The notes below the pieces were generated by a model. It searched no databases and had not been told where the DNA came from. It saw only the letters and a program-made list of their open reading frames with translations. From Brachionus koreanus (Eukaryota > Rotifera > Eurotatoria > Ploima > Brachionidae), in the NCBI GenBank assembly GCA_016987375.1, contig PJRA01000506.1:63854-127853 (forward strand): a stretch of DNA of 64,000 bases. The letters run 5' to 3'. Within the stretch, counting starts at the first letter, position 1; each line of letters opens with the position of its first letter. Shown here piece after piece: positions 22,643 through 36,300 of this stretch. Position numbers and translations under genes: made by a program.

Positions 22643-23731
22643 TTATCTCAAATCAGGTTCTTCATTCAAAGATTTTTTAACCTTTAGAAGCAGATTCGTA
22701 CACCAATTATCCAATCTGGACAAATTATCATAATCTTTCACAGCATTGGTAAAATTGTCCAAATTGTTCTCTTCAACTGTTTGAACCAATTGCTTCAAAT
22801 TCAAATTAAACTAATTTTAGCCGAATTTAATTAATTTTACTTTCAAAAAATTGTACTCTCTTGAGTCGGCAAACGAAGCTAATATTGACTGATATCGTTC
22901 TATAGCTTGAGAACAATTTAAGTGATCAATGCATAGATGGCATAATCCAGCTCGAAAAAAGTGATCCTTAGCGCCATATTTTAGCAATGGATTATCTATA
23001 CTAGAAGTTCCAATCTTTGATAATTTCAAAAATTAAAATTTCAAAATAGTCTAGTAAATCTAATTTTACTTGTTCATATATTTCAATTGCTCTAGTGTAT
23101 TTTTCAAGTTGAGCAGAAAACTGGGCTACTTTAAGCAGACATTTATTGGCCGATCTTTGAAAATAAAAAAATAATCTCATTTTTTTTTTTAAATTTAAAA
23201 TTTTACGCATTATTTTCCTCTGTTTTAAATAAATCTGCTGCTTTTTCATAATAAATTATAGCATTTGGAATATCCACAATGTCTGTTTCATACAATTCCG
23301 CAATAATTTGATATTGCTTAGCGGCCATTACCAATCTGCCCATGTCTATATAAATATCACACGATTTAAGAAAACAATTAAGAGCTTCTTGTGGATCAGA
23401 TTTTTTGTATGCATTAGCTGCTTCATTGAACATGGTGGCCGCTTCGTGTTTAGTATTTTGCTTTAGCTGAATGTCAGCGGCTTGAACAAATGCATTTCCA
23501 GCTGCTATCCAATTTTTGGCCATTTTGAAACAATTGCCAGCTTTTTGATAAAGCTCTGAAGCATCGTCTAATTTAGAAGAACTCGAACTGTGATTATTTG
23601 ATTTAAAAAAGTGAAACTTTTTGAAAGTTTAGGTTTTCTTACCCAAAAATAGAGCTCATTAAAGAGCCAGATGACTTTAGTTTTTTTTCGGCTTCTTCAA
23701 TGAATTTTTGTCCTTTTGCTTCCTCAGACAT
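22643..23731 (-). CDS. NAPA: Alpha-SNAP (soluble NSF attachment protein)
   Basis: Five exons, complement(22643-22792, 22841-23014, 23070-23154, 23207-23587, 23643-23731), 292 aa against 295 in human. Alpha-SNAP binds cis-SNARE complexes and recruits the NSF ATPase to take them apart after membrane fusion. It is all TPR-like helices: [25 protein letters not shown], the strongly conserved [74 protein letters not shown], and the C-terminal EEPDLR that corresponds to the NSF-stimulating tail. The last exon is taken from the second of two in-frame acceptors because it gives the family length. Gamma-SNAP is excluded by the close match along the whole chain. Confidence 0.95.
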
Positions 23732-26700
23732 ATTTTTCTATTATGACAAATTTGGAGTTTGTGAGTAAAATCTAAGTTTATTTTTTCAAAAACAAATGAC
23801 TGAAATTTTTTTACGAATTAAATTGGATATGAAAGAAAGCTTTAGAGAATAATGACGATTGAAACAAGAATTAATATAAATTAATAATTAAAAAGAAAAT
23901 TATTATTAGTTATTATATTTGCAACAAATATTCAAAAGTTTATAAACAATTTAGTGAGATTATGATAAATTAATATTCAAATTTTAGCATTAGTTACACA
24001 TTATTATGTGGGAAATTTGTCATCTTATTTGACTGTTGGCTTTCTATTTTATTCAAGTATAAAACTGAATTAAAAATTCAAAAATAAATTAGATCATATT
24101 TTAATTTATAATTTATTAAATTTTATATGAGCTCGAGTTAAGATTTGTCTTTCAAACAAAAAATTAATTTTTTTTCAATTTTAAATAAACAACTTTAGAT
24201 TTCTCTAGGATACAAAAGTTAAAATCTTTGCTCAAAGAAAAATAATTCCCTATATTAGGAACTAAATTATTAATTTTCATTTTTAAATTTATGTCAGTGA
24301 TATGATAAAGTACATATCAATGCGAAGTAAAAATGAGGGTTTAAACGAAGGCTAAAGCCATTTGGACGAACCCTGGGGTTTCCCAAAAGTATTTATTAAA
24401 AAAAAAATATGATAAAGTAAAACAATTTCAATCATTTAATTATTCTTTAATTAAGAATGTTTTTGTTCGTTGAATTGAAAAGTTTGAATAAAATTTTTTC
24501 AAGTTGATTTTAAAAATTAGCGATCTAGAGAAAAAATAAGATTTAAGGTCTTTGTCGAGTATTGATATTTCTAAATCTAGATTAAATATTTGACTAATCA
24601 ACTGATAATAAATATTAAATTAGAAACTTGACAAAAATATCATGAATATCACAAAAATTAAATTAAATTCTAGGCCCCCGTGAATGTGAATATGGTCAAT
24701 TTATCAAGGTAAATCTTCAAAGTTGTCATCAAACCGAGACTTTTAAATAAAGGCAGATTATTATCAGATTTAGTTAGATATTTTCTTTAGTCTTTTAGAT
24801 AAAGATAACTAAAGATCCAATAGATAAATAAGTGATTCATCATTTCATAATATAAATATTAATATTTTTAACTAACAAGTAAATATTTTTTTAAATTTAA
24901 AATTGCTTATTTATAACGATTGCTTTCATCTGGATTTTTAAAAGCTATTTGCTTTTGGACTATTAAAACAATTTGTGAACCTATTAAATAGTTAAAACAC
25001 TAGAGGATAAATATAATTAACCATAACTAGAAAATAAACCTTTAATAAACTTAAGTAAACATTTAATTTTGGTTCATACATTTTTTTTAAATAAAAATTT
25101 TATTTTTGAATTAAAAAGAAATTTTAGAATTTTTTTAATAATTATATTTTAATATTGTAAAAAAAGTTTATTCTAACAAATAATTATATTCATGACCTTA
25201 TTTTTATTATTAATAATATGCTTCACTAATCTCGGATTCATTCTAAATATCAAGTTTTTAAGGTGTCCACAATAAAACAATTGGTAAGATTCAAAAGTAA
25301 AATTAAATTTTAATTGTAAAATTGTAATCAAATTTTATAGTCAATATCAAATTATTTATGGCTATATGTATTTTTTTTAAGACTAACTGAATATTGCAAA
25401 AAATTTCTAAAAATTCCAATTTAGATTGTTTAGGTTTTATTTGTTCTAAAAATCATAATCCCAGGTACTATTTCTTATTTAAAACAAATTAAATTTTTAA
25501 ATTTTTGTTAGATTTCTCAAACAAGTTTTTTTTGTTAATAAAAAATTTGTTTAAACAAATTTAAATTTATTGCTTTATTAATAATTAAACAATGGTCTAA
25601 AATATATTTGAAAAAAATAGAAATTTAAAAAAAAATGTAATTAGCCGTTATTAGGTAAAAAATTTAGAAATAATTTTTAAGTAGAGATTTTGCTCAAGAC
25701 GATGAGTAGAATGTAATTAAAATTTATATAATTGACTAAGTAATTAATTAATTAGACATAAGAATATTAAAAGGGCAATAGAAATTGAAAATTAAAAAAA
25801 TTGTTCAAAAACAAGGTCCGATGGTTTATTCGGCTTATTATGTAACATCCTTTATTATTAGTTTAATAAATGTAACCAGACTCTCCCGGTCGGGCCCAAG
25901 GCCCTCCTTTTCTCTCTAAACGTGGACTTTTTTTTTTATTTAAATTTTTGAATTTTTTTTTAAATTTATTAAATTCTTTTTTTTTTAAACTTATTGGTAA
26001 AAGAGAAGAGTTAATGGTAAACACTAATTTTTTTTCCTCCTTGTTGTTTAGCTTTGTCGTATTTAACTTATCTAAATTATCTCTCATATTTATGAATTAA
26101 CATTAAATTATTTAAATTTAAATTTTTTTTTCAAAAAGATGCTAAAGAAAATCTTTAATCTTAAGATCTTTAAACGGGCATCCTTAAAATTGCAAGCAAT
26201 TTTAAGTCTGCCTCAGTAGTGGTATAGTTTTAACTCACTTTAATTTGATTTAGATGCAGCTTCGCTGCTAATAACGATGCTCGCCTTTGGCTCGCAAATG
26301 TTGGCCCAAAGAAAATCTAAGCTAGAGCTCGGCTTCGCCTCGCTTCATTCAAAATTTTTAGACTTTATTTATTTTTTTTTTAGTGTTGGTCTCATGAATA
26401 ATTAAATTGTAATGATTGACCTGAATTTGTGTGATTTTTCACAATTATTTTTAAAAAAAGACAATTTCAATGTCTACATTAGGTGTCATTCGATTCCGCT
26501 CATCTAGAGCTATCGATTGATTCTCGATTTGTTCAATTCGGTACACTTTTGAAAAAGATAAGACTCACAGAAAACACGATTCCTAAAAAAGTAAACTTTG
26601 AGTGCAAATAAAAAATCAATGCATGTATAAAATACCAAAAAAATAGACATATTCAGATAGCTCACGTCAAGATCTACAAAATTATACCCATTATGTCTAA

Positions 26701-29700
26701 ATTGGTAACAATTTTTTTTTCAAAGTTCATTTTTTGGGCCTTTTAACCCCTTTTTTCCACTCTTTTAAAAGTCATAAGACAAAACAAATGTCACCACGTT
26801 TTGTTAGGCACCATTGCCTACAAAATGGTATACATATTGTCCAAGTGACACCTTTCTGAAAAAATCACATTTTTCTCAAAAAAATCGGAAAATTTCATCA
26901 ATTTCAAACGCTCGGGATCATGAGACCACGCCCCCTGATTTTTTCCAATTATGTTTGCGCACATCTACATTCTTTTATCTTTGTAAAATGATGCTTTTTA
27001 CCCATGTACACATCGCGGACGAATAGATCTCGATGCCCCAAAATTAGCCCTTTTTCGGCCTTGTCAAATTAAATAAGTATAATCATTTATGAATTATTTT
27101 TTCGATAAGAAATCTTAAATAAAAAAATATTAAAATTTATAAATTATTTTCTTTATAAGAAGTAAAAAGAAAAAAAAATTGTTAAGATAATTTTTAAGAT
27201 ATTTTTTGATGTTTTTTATCAATTAAATTAATTCTAGTAAATGAGTTTTTTGAAAATAATAGGAACTGATTTTAGATTAAAATTGATTACTAGTTATGGT
27301 TTTGTAACGCTTTTAATTAAGATTCTTTTTAGAATGATTAATTGGTATTCAGAGGATATGATTTGTAAAAATATTCATCTAGTTAAAAGACTGATGAAGC
27401 GAACTAAATTTTAATAGTCTATTCAAGTATAATCAACATTGGTTGACTTAAAAAGGAATTTTAATTAAAAATTTACTTTTGTTTATTCGAAACAAAATAT
27501 ATAAATTTTTAATAATTCACCGGACTTTCTAATTGGAATCCGACTGGACGCTGCATTTATTTTTGCTTAAAAATACAATCGTCCGTCACGTATAAGAAAT
27601 GATTTCAAGACCAAAGAAAAATAAAAATCTTCCGTAAGTCTTAAAACCATTTATCGAAGCCTTACTGACCATAATAAACAAATAAAACAATTTACCGCAT
27701 CATAAACCATTAAGTCAAAAACGTTTTAATCAAATCAATTGATTAACTTTATAGATTTCCTACTTTTAATGTTTGATTTATAAGTGGGGTCAATCTCAAG
27801 TAAAAACAAATAAAATTTTTGGTGGTTTTATATGTACAAGTATTGTTGAATTAGACAAATATCAAATTGCTGTCCTATACATTCTAATTTTAAAAATACT
27901 ACTTGTAAAAATTTCAAACTGTGGTTATGTTTAAATAGATCAAATTAAAATTCGGATATTATAATCATAAATTTGTAGTTTTTAATCAATTTTTAATGTT
28001 TTTATCAAACTCAAAAGAAATTTTTTATCAATTATTCAAATTTAGGATACAATAGCTCGAATTAGATTTTATAAACTAAGAATACATGTTTTTTAAAAAG
28101 ATTTTACTTAAAAATTGAATATACTAAAAAACAAGAAAATACTCAATATGAATTATAATTTAATGTTTAATTTTATTTTTGATTTTAATCCAAAACAGAC
28201 CAATATCAAATTTAGGAAATAAATAGCAAACATTCTTTTAGAATAAATATTTTAATTTATATTCAGGTTTTACATTTCTTTAATTTAGGTCCAATTATTT
28301 GCTTCTCAACTGACATTTACTAATTTATTATAAAAACCCAATTTCTAATCTAATTTTGAGTGGTACATTACTAATGGGCTATGTCATTCAAATTTATAGA
28401 AAAAAACTTCAGCAAATTTTCTTCGAAGGCGTCAATAGTCAATACGAATATATATCAAATGTAAAGCTCTCATCAACTATATTATTTAAATCAATTTAGT
28501 CAGATAATCAACCTAATGAAACCTTCTTTAGAAATTTTATTTTTCTAGTTAAATTTTTTAGTTTTGAAAAACTTAACGCATTGTAAAAAAAATTATTTTT
28601 TTTTATCAAAACATCACATTAACAACTTGAAACCCTGTAAATTTTAACACTTTGTTAAAAATTCATTTTGTCTGCATAAATTCTAATTTACGAATGAGAT
28701 TTGGTGATTTCACAACATAATACTTTATAAATACCATTAATTAAATTTTATTAAATTCGATCACATATTAAAAAAATCTTGAGAGTTCAATCGACCTTTT
28801 GATTAAAAAGCAAAACGTATAACAACAAGGTAATTTTATAATTCTGCTTTTTTAATCACAACTCTTAATTAGTTAAATAAATTATAGTCATTTAGCAAAG
28901 TATTTGTATCGATTTAAAATCTTGCTGATCGATATTTATCGATTTTAGAATATAAATTTGAAATAGTTTTGTTTTTGATGTATTAGAATTTCTACTCTTG
29001 AGCCAGACTAGGTGGAAAGGAGGAAATGGAGTGGAAAACTCATGTTAATTAAGAAAAATCAGTATTAAATTGAGTTCATATAAAGCTATGGCAATGTTTC
29101 ACTGCTTTTTCGGACATATTTACCATTTTGTATTGAATGAGTTAAAGGAAAGTTGTTATTAAATCTACCATTGTGATTTTTTAGCTTGGATTAGATTCTA
29201 AAAAAATTGAAAATCATAAAGCAACAAGTTTTGTTTAGGGCTATTTTTATTGAATTAATAAAAGGTGAGAGAATAAAAATCGAGAACTTTCACTAAATAA
29301 AATATTTTTAAGGCCTCTAACTAAAAGATACTTAAAGTCTTTTTTAATAATCTACGTTAATTGTAATTTTTAGAGGAAAATACTTGAAGCTAATTCTCAA
29401 TTTTCTTATAATGAGCTATTCATAAATAAACTTGGGGTAGGATTTTTCAATGACCATTTATCTTAAATCTAATGTTTTTTTTTCAAAATAAAATCCATTT
29501 ATTTCATGAATTTAATAGAACAAAATAAAACTTAATTAATTTCATCAGGTCATTTGAACATTTTAGAACAATAATTAATTTTTATCAGAGTTTTTTTTTT
29601 GGAAGTAAGGACACTAAAATAAGATAAAATAAATGATCGAAAAACACGACAAAAAATAATTATTGAGAACACTTTTGTCCGAGATTGAGAGTAAAAAAAC

Positions 29701-30354
29701 AGGTATTGACATTTTAATTTTAAATATTAGATTAGATTAGTTTTATAATAATGAGGGAATATCGGATCAAAATATAAAATTTTGAGTATGTAATCCTATT
29801 TTTTCTTGTTTAAATAGAGCACTGTGAGATTTGGTCTTAAGCTAAATCAAAAGTCAGCAAGCTTTGGAAAACAAACTAAGCATAAAAGCACGCGCTCCGA
29901 ATATACTTAAAAAATTGTTGTATATTTCCTCGTTTTTTTTTGTGATATGCACATTCGTTTAACTTGAACTTTAAATTTTCAGCTTGAATTTTTTATTCGT
30001 TATTATTCTACCTTAACGAACATTTTCATGCTCAAAATTCATAAAAGTTGACATATATTTTTTATGTGTCCATTTTTGATTAATAATTATAATAACAAAA
30101 CATAGCTATTCACATCCAATTTTGTATTTTTTTTTATTTGATTTAAATGTTAAGTTTTATAGAAATGTATGCTAACGACATAACAAGATTACACTTTAAT
30201 ATTTAAAGTTTATTTTAGACAAAAAAAAATTTAACTAGTCCATAAGACAAAATCAAACAATTAACCTTATTATTTAATTTAGATATTTAGAAAATAAAAA
30301 AAATGAGCTTTTGCTGATTTATAATTTCGGACACATTTTTTATCAATATCAATC
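23732..30354. other. 6.6-kb intergenic desert upstream of sidekick
   Basis: No gene can be supported. Most is AT-rich simple sequence. Four patches have visibly more G/C and higher complexity: about 24330-24390, 25860-25930, 26155-26345 and 26460-27060. The third contains a palindrome (ttaaaattgc-aa-gcaattttaa) and short GC hairpins such as gcagcttcgctgc. These look like repeat-element remnants. Regulatory DNA for sidekick may also lie here, but nothing in the sequence identifies it. Confidence 0.5.
26155..27060. repeat. GC-richer, higher-complexity islands, probable mobile-element remnants
   Basis: Against an almost pure A/T background these ~900 bases contain several GC-rich hairpins (for example 26253-26265), a stretch gcctcagtagtggtatag that faintly resembles a tRNA A-box region, and a 600-base block (26460-27060) with ordinary composition and no long frame. 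No terminal repeats or coding motif could be identified, so the class is unknown. Confidence 0.35.
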
Positions 30355-33300
30355 ATGTATATTTATTTAGTTTTATTTTTTTATCTAATAAACCGAATCG
30401 TTTGCATAATCGAACAACAGCCAATATTTACATCACAGCCAGTCGATGTAGGACCCCTATTCAGTGGGACACGAGGAATTTTGCAGTGTACCGCTAGCGG
30501 AACACCACCGGTTCAATACAAGTGGTTGAAAAATGGTCAACCTTTGACGAACAAATCGACCACAAACGGAGGGGTTTATTTAATTAGTCAAGCTGATAGG
30601 TCAAAAGACGTCGGCAACTATCAGTGCATAGCTGAAAACCGACTAGGGTCAGTACTGTCAAACAGGGCCCATTTGACCGTGGCTTACATGGACCAATTGA
30701 AGGTGTCATACCCCACCGAAATTAGGGTAAAATCAGGTAGAGCTGCTGTGATAAAACTGCCTAAAATATATGATGCCTATCCTGCACCCACTATTGAATG
30801 GTTCGCTGGTGGGGCTCTCATAGAACCTAACGCAAAATTTGCAATAACAAAAGATTTTGATTTGGTTGTGCTTAGATGCGACAAAGCTGATGAAAAATCC
30901 TATTATGTCGAAGTCAGTAGCATTCATACGGGTGCTAGAATACGCAGCCGAGAGATTCGACTCTATGTAACTGATATCGTTTTTTCTGATAATTTCGGTT
31001 ACAATCCATTTAATGAAAAACAAAGTGATACAAACGATTTGGAGTATGTGATCAAACCGACAGACACAATCGCTAAATTAAACGATAATTTGGTAAAATT
31101 TGATTGCATTGTAAATTCAAGAAAACATCCTCTTGATCAAATCGAAATAAATTGGTACAAAGATCATCAACTTATTGATTTTATAAAAACAAAATATCAC
31201 TTATCATCGAGATCTCTAGAAATAATTTCTGTTACTGATCAAGATGCTGGAGTTTATACTTGCTCGGCTAAATTTAATTTAATACTTAATCAACCAAGTG
31301 ATTCAGCGTCCATAAACGCATCGGCTAGACTCGATGTTTACAGTAAGATTTTTATGTTTTATTAGAGACGATTAAAAATATTATTAATATTAATTAAGCG
31401 AGTATTTCCTATATAATTTTCTTAGTGTTAAAATCAAAAATTTCAAAAAAATTTTTTTTTAATTAAAAAAAATACACTTGGAATTTTATTCGGTTAAATA
31501 ATCTTTATTCAAATAGAAAAATTCCTGATTTAGTCTTACAAAAAATATTTAGTTTTTTAAAATTCAAGAAAAACTTTCAAGTGTTGAAGCAGCTACATGT
31601 GTGTTACATTTTTTTTGTAAAGAATCTTTTATTCTAATTTTGAAATATTTTCAAAGCTTTTAATTAAGAATTTGAGTCTATTGCAATACGTGACCAGTTA
31701 GTCACTTGATTTGTGACCAAAGAATCCTGCTGAAATTCTTTAAGTAATCTTCATTCTTAAAGTGGCCAGAAATAAAAGTAAATTTAAAAAAAGCTGAAAA
31801 AAATAAATGAATATTTTTAAAATAAAAACTCAATCTATCAATTTTAATTCATTTTAGTCATGTGAGACTTTATTTAAATCTCTCCCAATTTCAAAATATC
31901 CACCACAAACAGGACAAGCTACAGGGTTTTTTCTCCATAAATGCTTTTTTACACTTTCGACTGATTCCTTTGAACTTACTGAAATAGATAGGGCAATTTT
32001 TTAAATGTTTTTTTTATACCCAAAATAAAAAAAATAAACAGAAAATAAACTATGTGACCATTTTAAATTAGTTGTTGATTAAAATATTATTATTTTGCTC
32101 AATTCAATTCTTCATATTGCTATCGATTTGGATAAGAATTGTACCAAATTCGCTTGAAAAATCCGAAAAACTCTTTAAAATGTTTGTCGTAGAGCTGGGC
32201 TTTAAAATTTTTAATTTTTAAAGTCCAAAAAATTATCTCAATTGACGAAATGATTGATTTCGAATTTGTTTTTTTTTTCAAAGTAATTATCTTTGGCCTT
32301 TGGGTGTTATTATGTGGCTTTGTTCACATAATAACACCCAAAGGGGTTTTTCGACAATTTTTCGATTTTATTCGACTCGTTTTTTTACTTTTTTTCAATG
32401 AAAATAAAATTATTTTTCAAAAAATTTAAATAAATTCATTACATATTTGATTTAAGAAATGATTAAAAAAATTTTTTTAAAAATTATTAAATGATAAAAA
32501 ACAAATAAAAGGGATTCAAAAGACCCTTCCGATCTTTGAGAGTTAAAAATCAAAAAACGATTACTAATTTAATCATAATACATTTTTATAAGGTGATTTA
32601 ATATAACTAATTCAATAAATATTTAGATTTTAAGATATAATTCATCTATTTTTCATCTTTAGTAATTAGTCTTCTTATTTTTTTTATTCGCTTTAATTTG
32701 TGACTTTAAAACTAGTCTGCTTTAGATCTCAATGTTTGTTTTATTTTATTCCCTTATTCAATTTATTAGATCTTTGTAAATAAAAGAAATAAATTAAAAA
32801 GACCTATTAAAGGAAAATAATTGATAGTTCCTTGTGTAAAGGAACTACCTAAACTTTACTCAAACAATTGAATGTTGCTTTTTTCACACTCATTTCATTT
32901 ATTTTAATTTCACTTTCTAATGAAACGAATGTTTCAGTAACGAGTTTTGAATATCAATATTAGCTTTATGGTTTTTTTTTCAAAGTAATTAAATTTTATC
33001 GACTTATAATATTTTAATATAACTAATTTTGTGAATTCCCAACAAATTTAATAAAAAATAAAGTAATTTATTTAACCAATAATAAATTTATCAAATCAAA
33101 CAAAAAATAATCAAACAAAGAAAACAAAATACATGTTTTTAAAAAAAATAAATAAACCGTAATTTTTTTGTTAACATTTACCTAATAATTTAATTACTTA
33201 ATAAAAAATGTAATTTATAGTCATTTTATTTTGTGCAACCGTTCGGACAATAATAACCTTTTTTCTTTTTCATTAAAGCGTTGCATTATACACATAATTT

Positions 33301-36300
33301 TTTAGTAGTTTCAGTATTTTCAGAGAATTTCGCTTTCTTTGAAGGGATTTCTAACTAATTATCACTTGATTAATTGAAAGATTCTTGTATTACATTTTCG
33401 GTCAATTGGACACAATCAGCCGGTTGATATTGTTAACAAGGTCTAGTTTTTTTTTGTCCCCCTTTTTTGGCTTTGTTATTCAATAGAATATCCATGTCAA
33501 TATTGTTAAAATTTACAATTTTATCTATGTTTTAATTGTAGTTAAGCCAACTTTTAAATCTCAACCGGAGAGTTTGATCGAAACAGATTATGGCAAGACT
33601 GTTCAATTAAAATGTGATGGAATATCCAACCCTCCAGCAAACATAACTTGGTATAAGAATGCAGAGCCAATTGATTTTGAAAAACAAAAAAAGTAAAATT
33701 AGCTTTTGTTTTTAATAACTAAATTATGTAAAAACTAAATATTTTAAGTTTCAAACAAACTGATTCGGGAACTCGCCTTGTAATCAGTGATATATCTCTA
33801 AAAGATCAAGCTATTTATCAATGTTTCTTGTCAAATGATGCAGGTCACATAAGCGCTTCGACTTTACTAAAAATAATCAGTTTTGCTCCAAAATTTACAG
33901 AAAATATCCAAAACCAAACAGTTTATAGCGATGCAAATATTGAACTACCATGTGGTCAAGTCGATGGGTCTCCCAAGCCAAAAATAATTTGGAGTAAAAT
34001 CGACTATTCTATAAATCAAAATGATCCTTACAGTGGCTCATTTAGTGAAAAATTTCCAAAGATTATTGAAACAGATGGTAAACACAATGGTGCTCTTCTT
34101 ATTCGTAATGTGAATCAAAAAGATCAAGGTTGGTATAAATGCGAAGCTAGTAATATACTTGGTAAAGTAAGCGCTACAATGTATCTTCAAGTTAAAAAAA
34201 AAACAGAAATAATTGAACCACCAATGAATATATCAGTTACCAAGGGTCAAAGTGCACTTTTTAAATGCAAAGTATCCAAAGAAAATGGCATTGATATTGA
34301 CTTAAAATGGAAGTTTAATGATCAAGTTCTTGATTTGACTCCTTATGAATATGACTCATTTGATTCTCAATATCCAAATTTACGATTATTTAAAAATGGT
34401 ACTCTTCAAATTCTTGAGGCAAAAAACACGGACATTGGAACCTATAAATGCTTAGTTGTTTCTTTGAATAATTTTGAAGCAGGTGAAGATGAAAAGACAG
34501 CCTATCTAAACGTAGTCGAATTGCCATATGCTCCTTTTAACTTAAATGCTGAATTAAATCCTTCGGAAAAACGAAGTGTTAATTTAACTTGGCAATCGTC
34601 ATTTGATGGCAATAGTCCTATACTAAAGTATATTATACATGCTAAAATAAACTCATTTGACACTACACTAGCACAATACGAGCAAACCGATGATTGGTTT
34701 GTAATAAAAGATAATGTTTTAGTAACACCTTATTTCTATTATAACAATCAACCACAAGTCTACTGGTCCTTAATTTATGATCTAAAGCCGGCATTTACCT
34801 ATGAATTTAGAGTGAGCGCAGTAAATGGAATAGGTGAAGGTATGGCAAGTAGAACTAGTAACAAAGTAACTGTACCAGAAGAGGCGCCTAGCCAGCCACC
34901 ACAAAATATTCAAGCTTATGCTATTGACTCGAGAACAATAAGCTTACAATGGCAAATGCCACTGATTTCTTCTTGGAATGGCCGACTGAAAGGCTATCAA
35001 ATTGCATATTCTCTTTCGTATCCAAATTCTTCATGGAAACATGTTCAAGTTGATGATCCGAACATAAAAAGTATTAACTTGACAGGTCTTATAGTTTGGG
35101 AGACTTATTTGATAAAAATGAGTGCATTTAACTCAAAAGGATATGGTCGTCAGTCTCATCCACCATTACGCATTCGAACTAAAGAAGGCATACCAATTCG
35201 TCCACCACTTAACTTCAGAGCCAATTCGTTAAATTCAACATGCATTCAGATGAGTTGGAATGAGCCACCAGCACAGTTTGTTAATGGTTTGATTCAGGGT
35301 TATAAGCTTATTTTTCATGAGCAAAATAGAACTGATGCACGTCAAGAACGATTTATTTATACAAATCAATCACATAAAGGAACCAATGGTGCATTTTCCT
35401 ATGAAATGTGTGATTTGTCAAAATTTACCTTGTACACACTAAGTTTGCTTTGTTTTACGAGTTCTGGTGATGGACCACTAACTCAACCAATTCAACTTAA
35501 AACTTTAGAAGATGTGCCAGGTGAAGTGAGTGATGTATTGTTTAATAATGTGTACGATACCAGTGTTGATATTGAATGGAAGTCACCATTGCAACCAAAT
35601 GGGAGAATTTTAGCTTACATCATATCTTATAAACCAGCTATTAATGGATCTAAATTTGAGAATATAATGGTTGACAGTTCTCAATTAAATTTTACAATTC
35701 GAAATTTAAAATCTTCAACTGAATACATAATTGGCCTGAGAGCCAAAACACAAGCAGGTGAAGGAGTTCAAAAATTGCTGCAAATAAAATCAGGTGTTCC
35801 TCCAGAACTTCCAGAACCACCTAAAGCTATAGTGCTTAGATCTATTGGCCAAACTCATGTCGAATTGGAATTTATTCCAGGATTCAATGGAAAAACTTCA
35901 ATCAATAAGTGGATTGTTGAAGCTCTTCAAGTTTTTAATTCAAAATATTCATCTAAATGGGTACAGGTAAGAGTTTAAGCTTTTAATTGAATAAAAAAAT
36001 CTTTTAAATTAAATGTTTCTATTTGATTTTGCAAAATCAATTATTAAAAATGAATAGCTTTGAAAGTTTTCTCTAAAATTTCTGAGATCATAAAAAGGAT
36101 TTAATTAATTTTTTAATGATGTAGTTTATTCAGTAAAATTACAAATTTCGAGTTTAATGAAATTTGGTATAAAATAAAGTAATAGATTAAAAATTAGTGC
36201 TAAAAATAGTGATAGGATTTTTTTTTAAAAGTTTCTTACTAGCTCTGTAAATGCAATATAATGCAACATTCATAGTTGCATCAATTGTTAAAGTTTGCTA

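Larger units (their letters stand above)
31343..33541 (+). other. Sidekick intron 1, carrying inserted debris
   Basis: A 2.2-kb phase-1 intron (CA|gtaaga ... ttgtag). Unlike the other introns it contains distinct foreign-looking pieces: a zinc-finger-like reading frame on the minus strand (31854-31976), a perfect inverted repeat (32297-32344) and a decayed cysteine-rich frame on the minus strand (33215-33480). Confidence 0.7.

Noticed and set aside
25863..26087. 74-codon minus-strand frame with lysine runs
   Set aside because: Composed mainly of A/T homopolymers; the GC-rich end gives no recognisable protein.
26200..26280. tRNA gene or SINE head
   Set aside because: Only an A-box-like stretch is present; no B box or cloverleaf can be formed.
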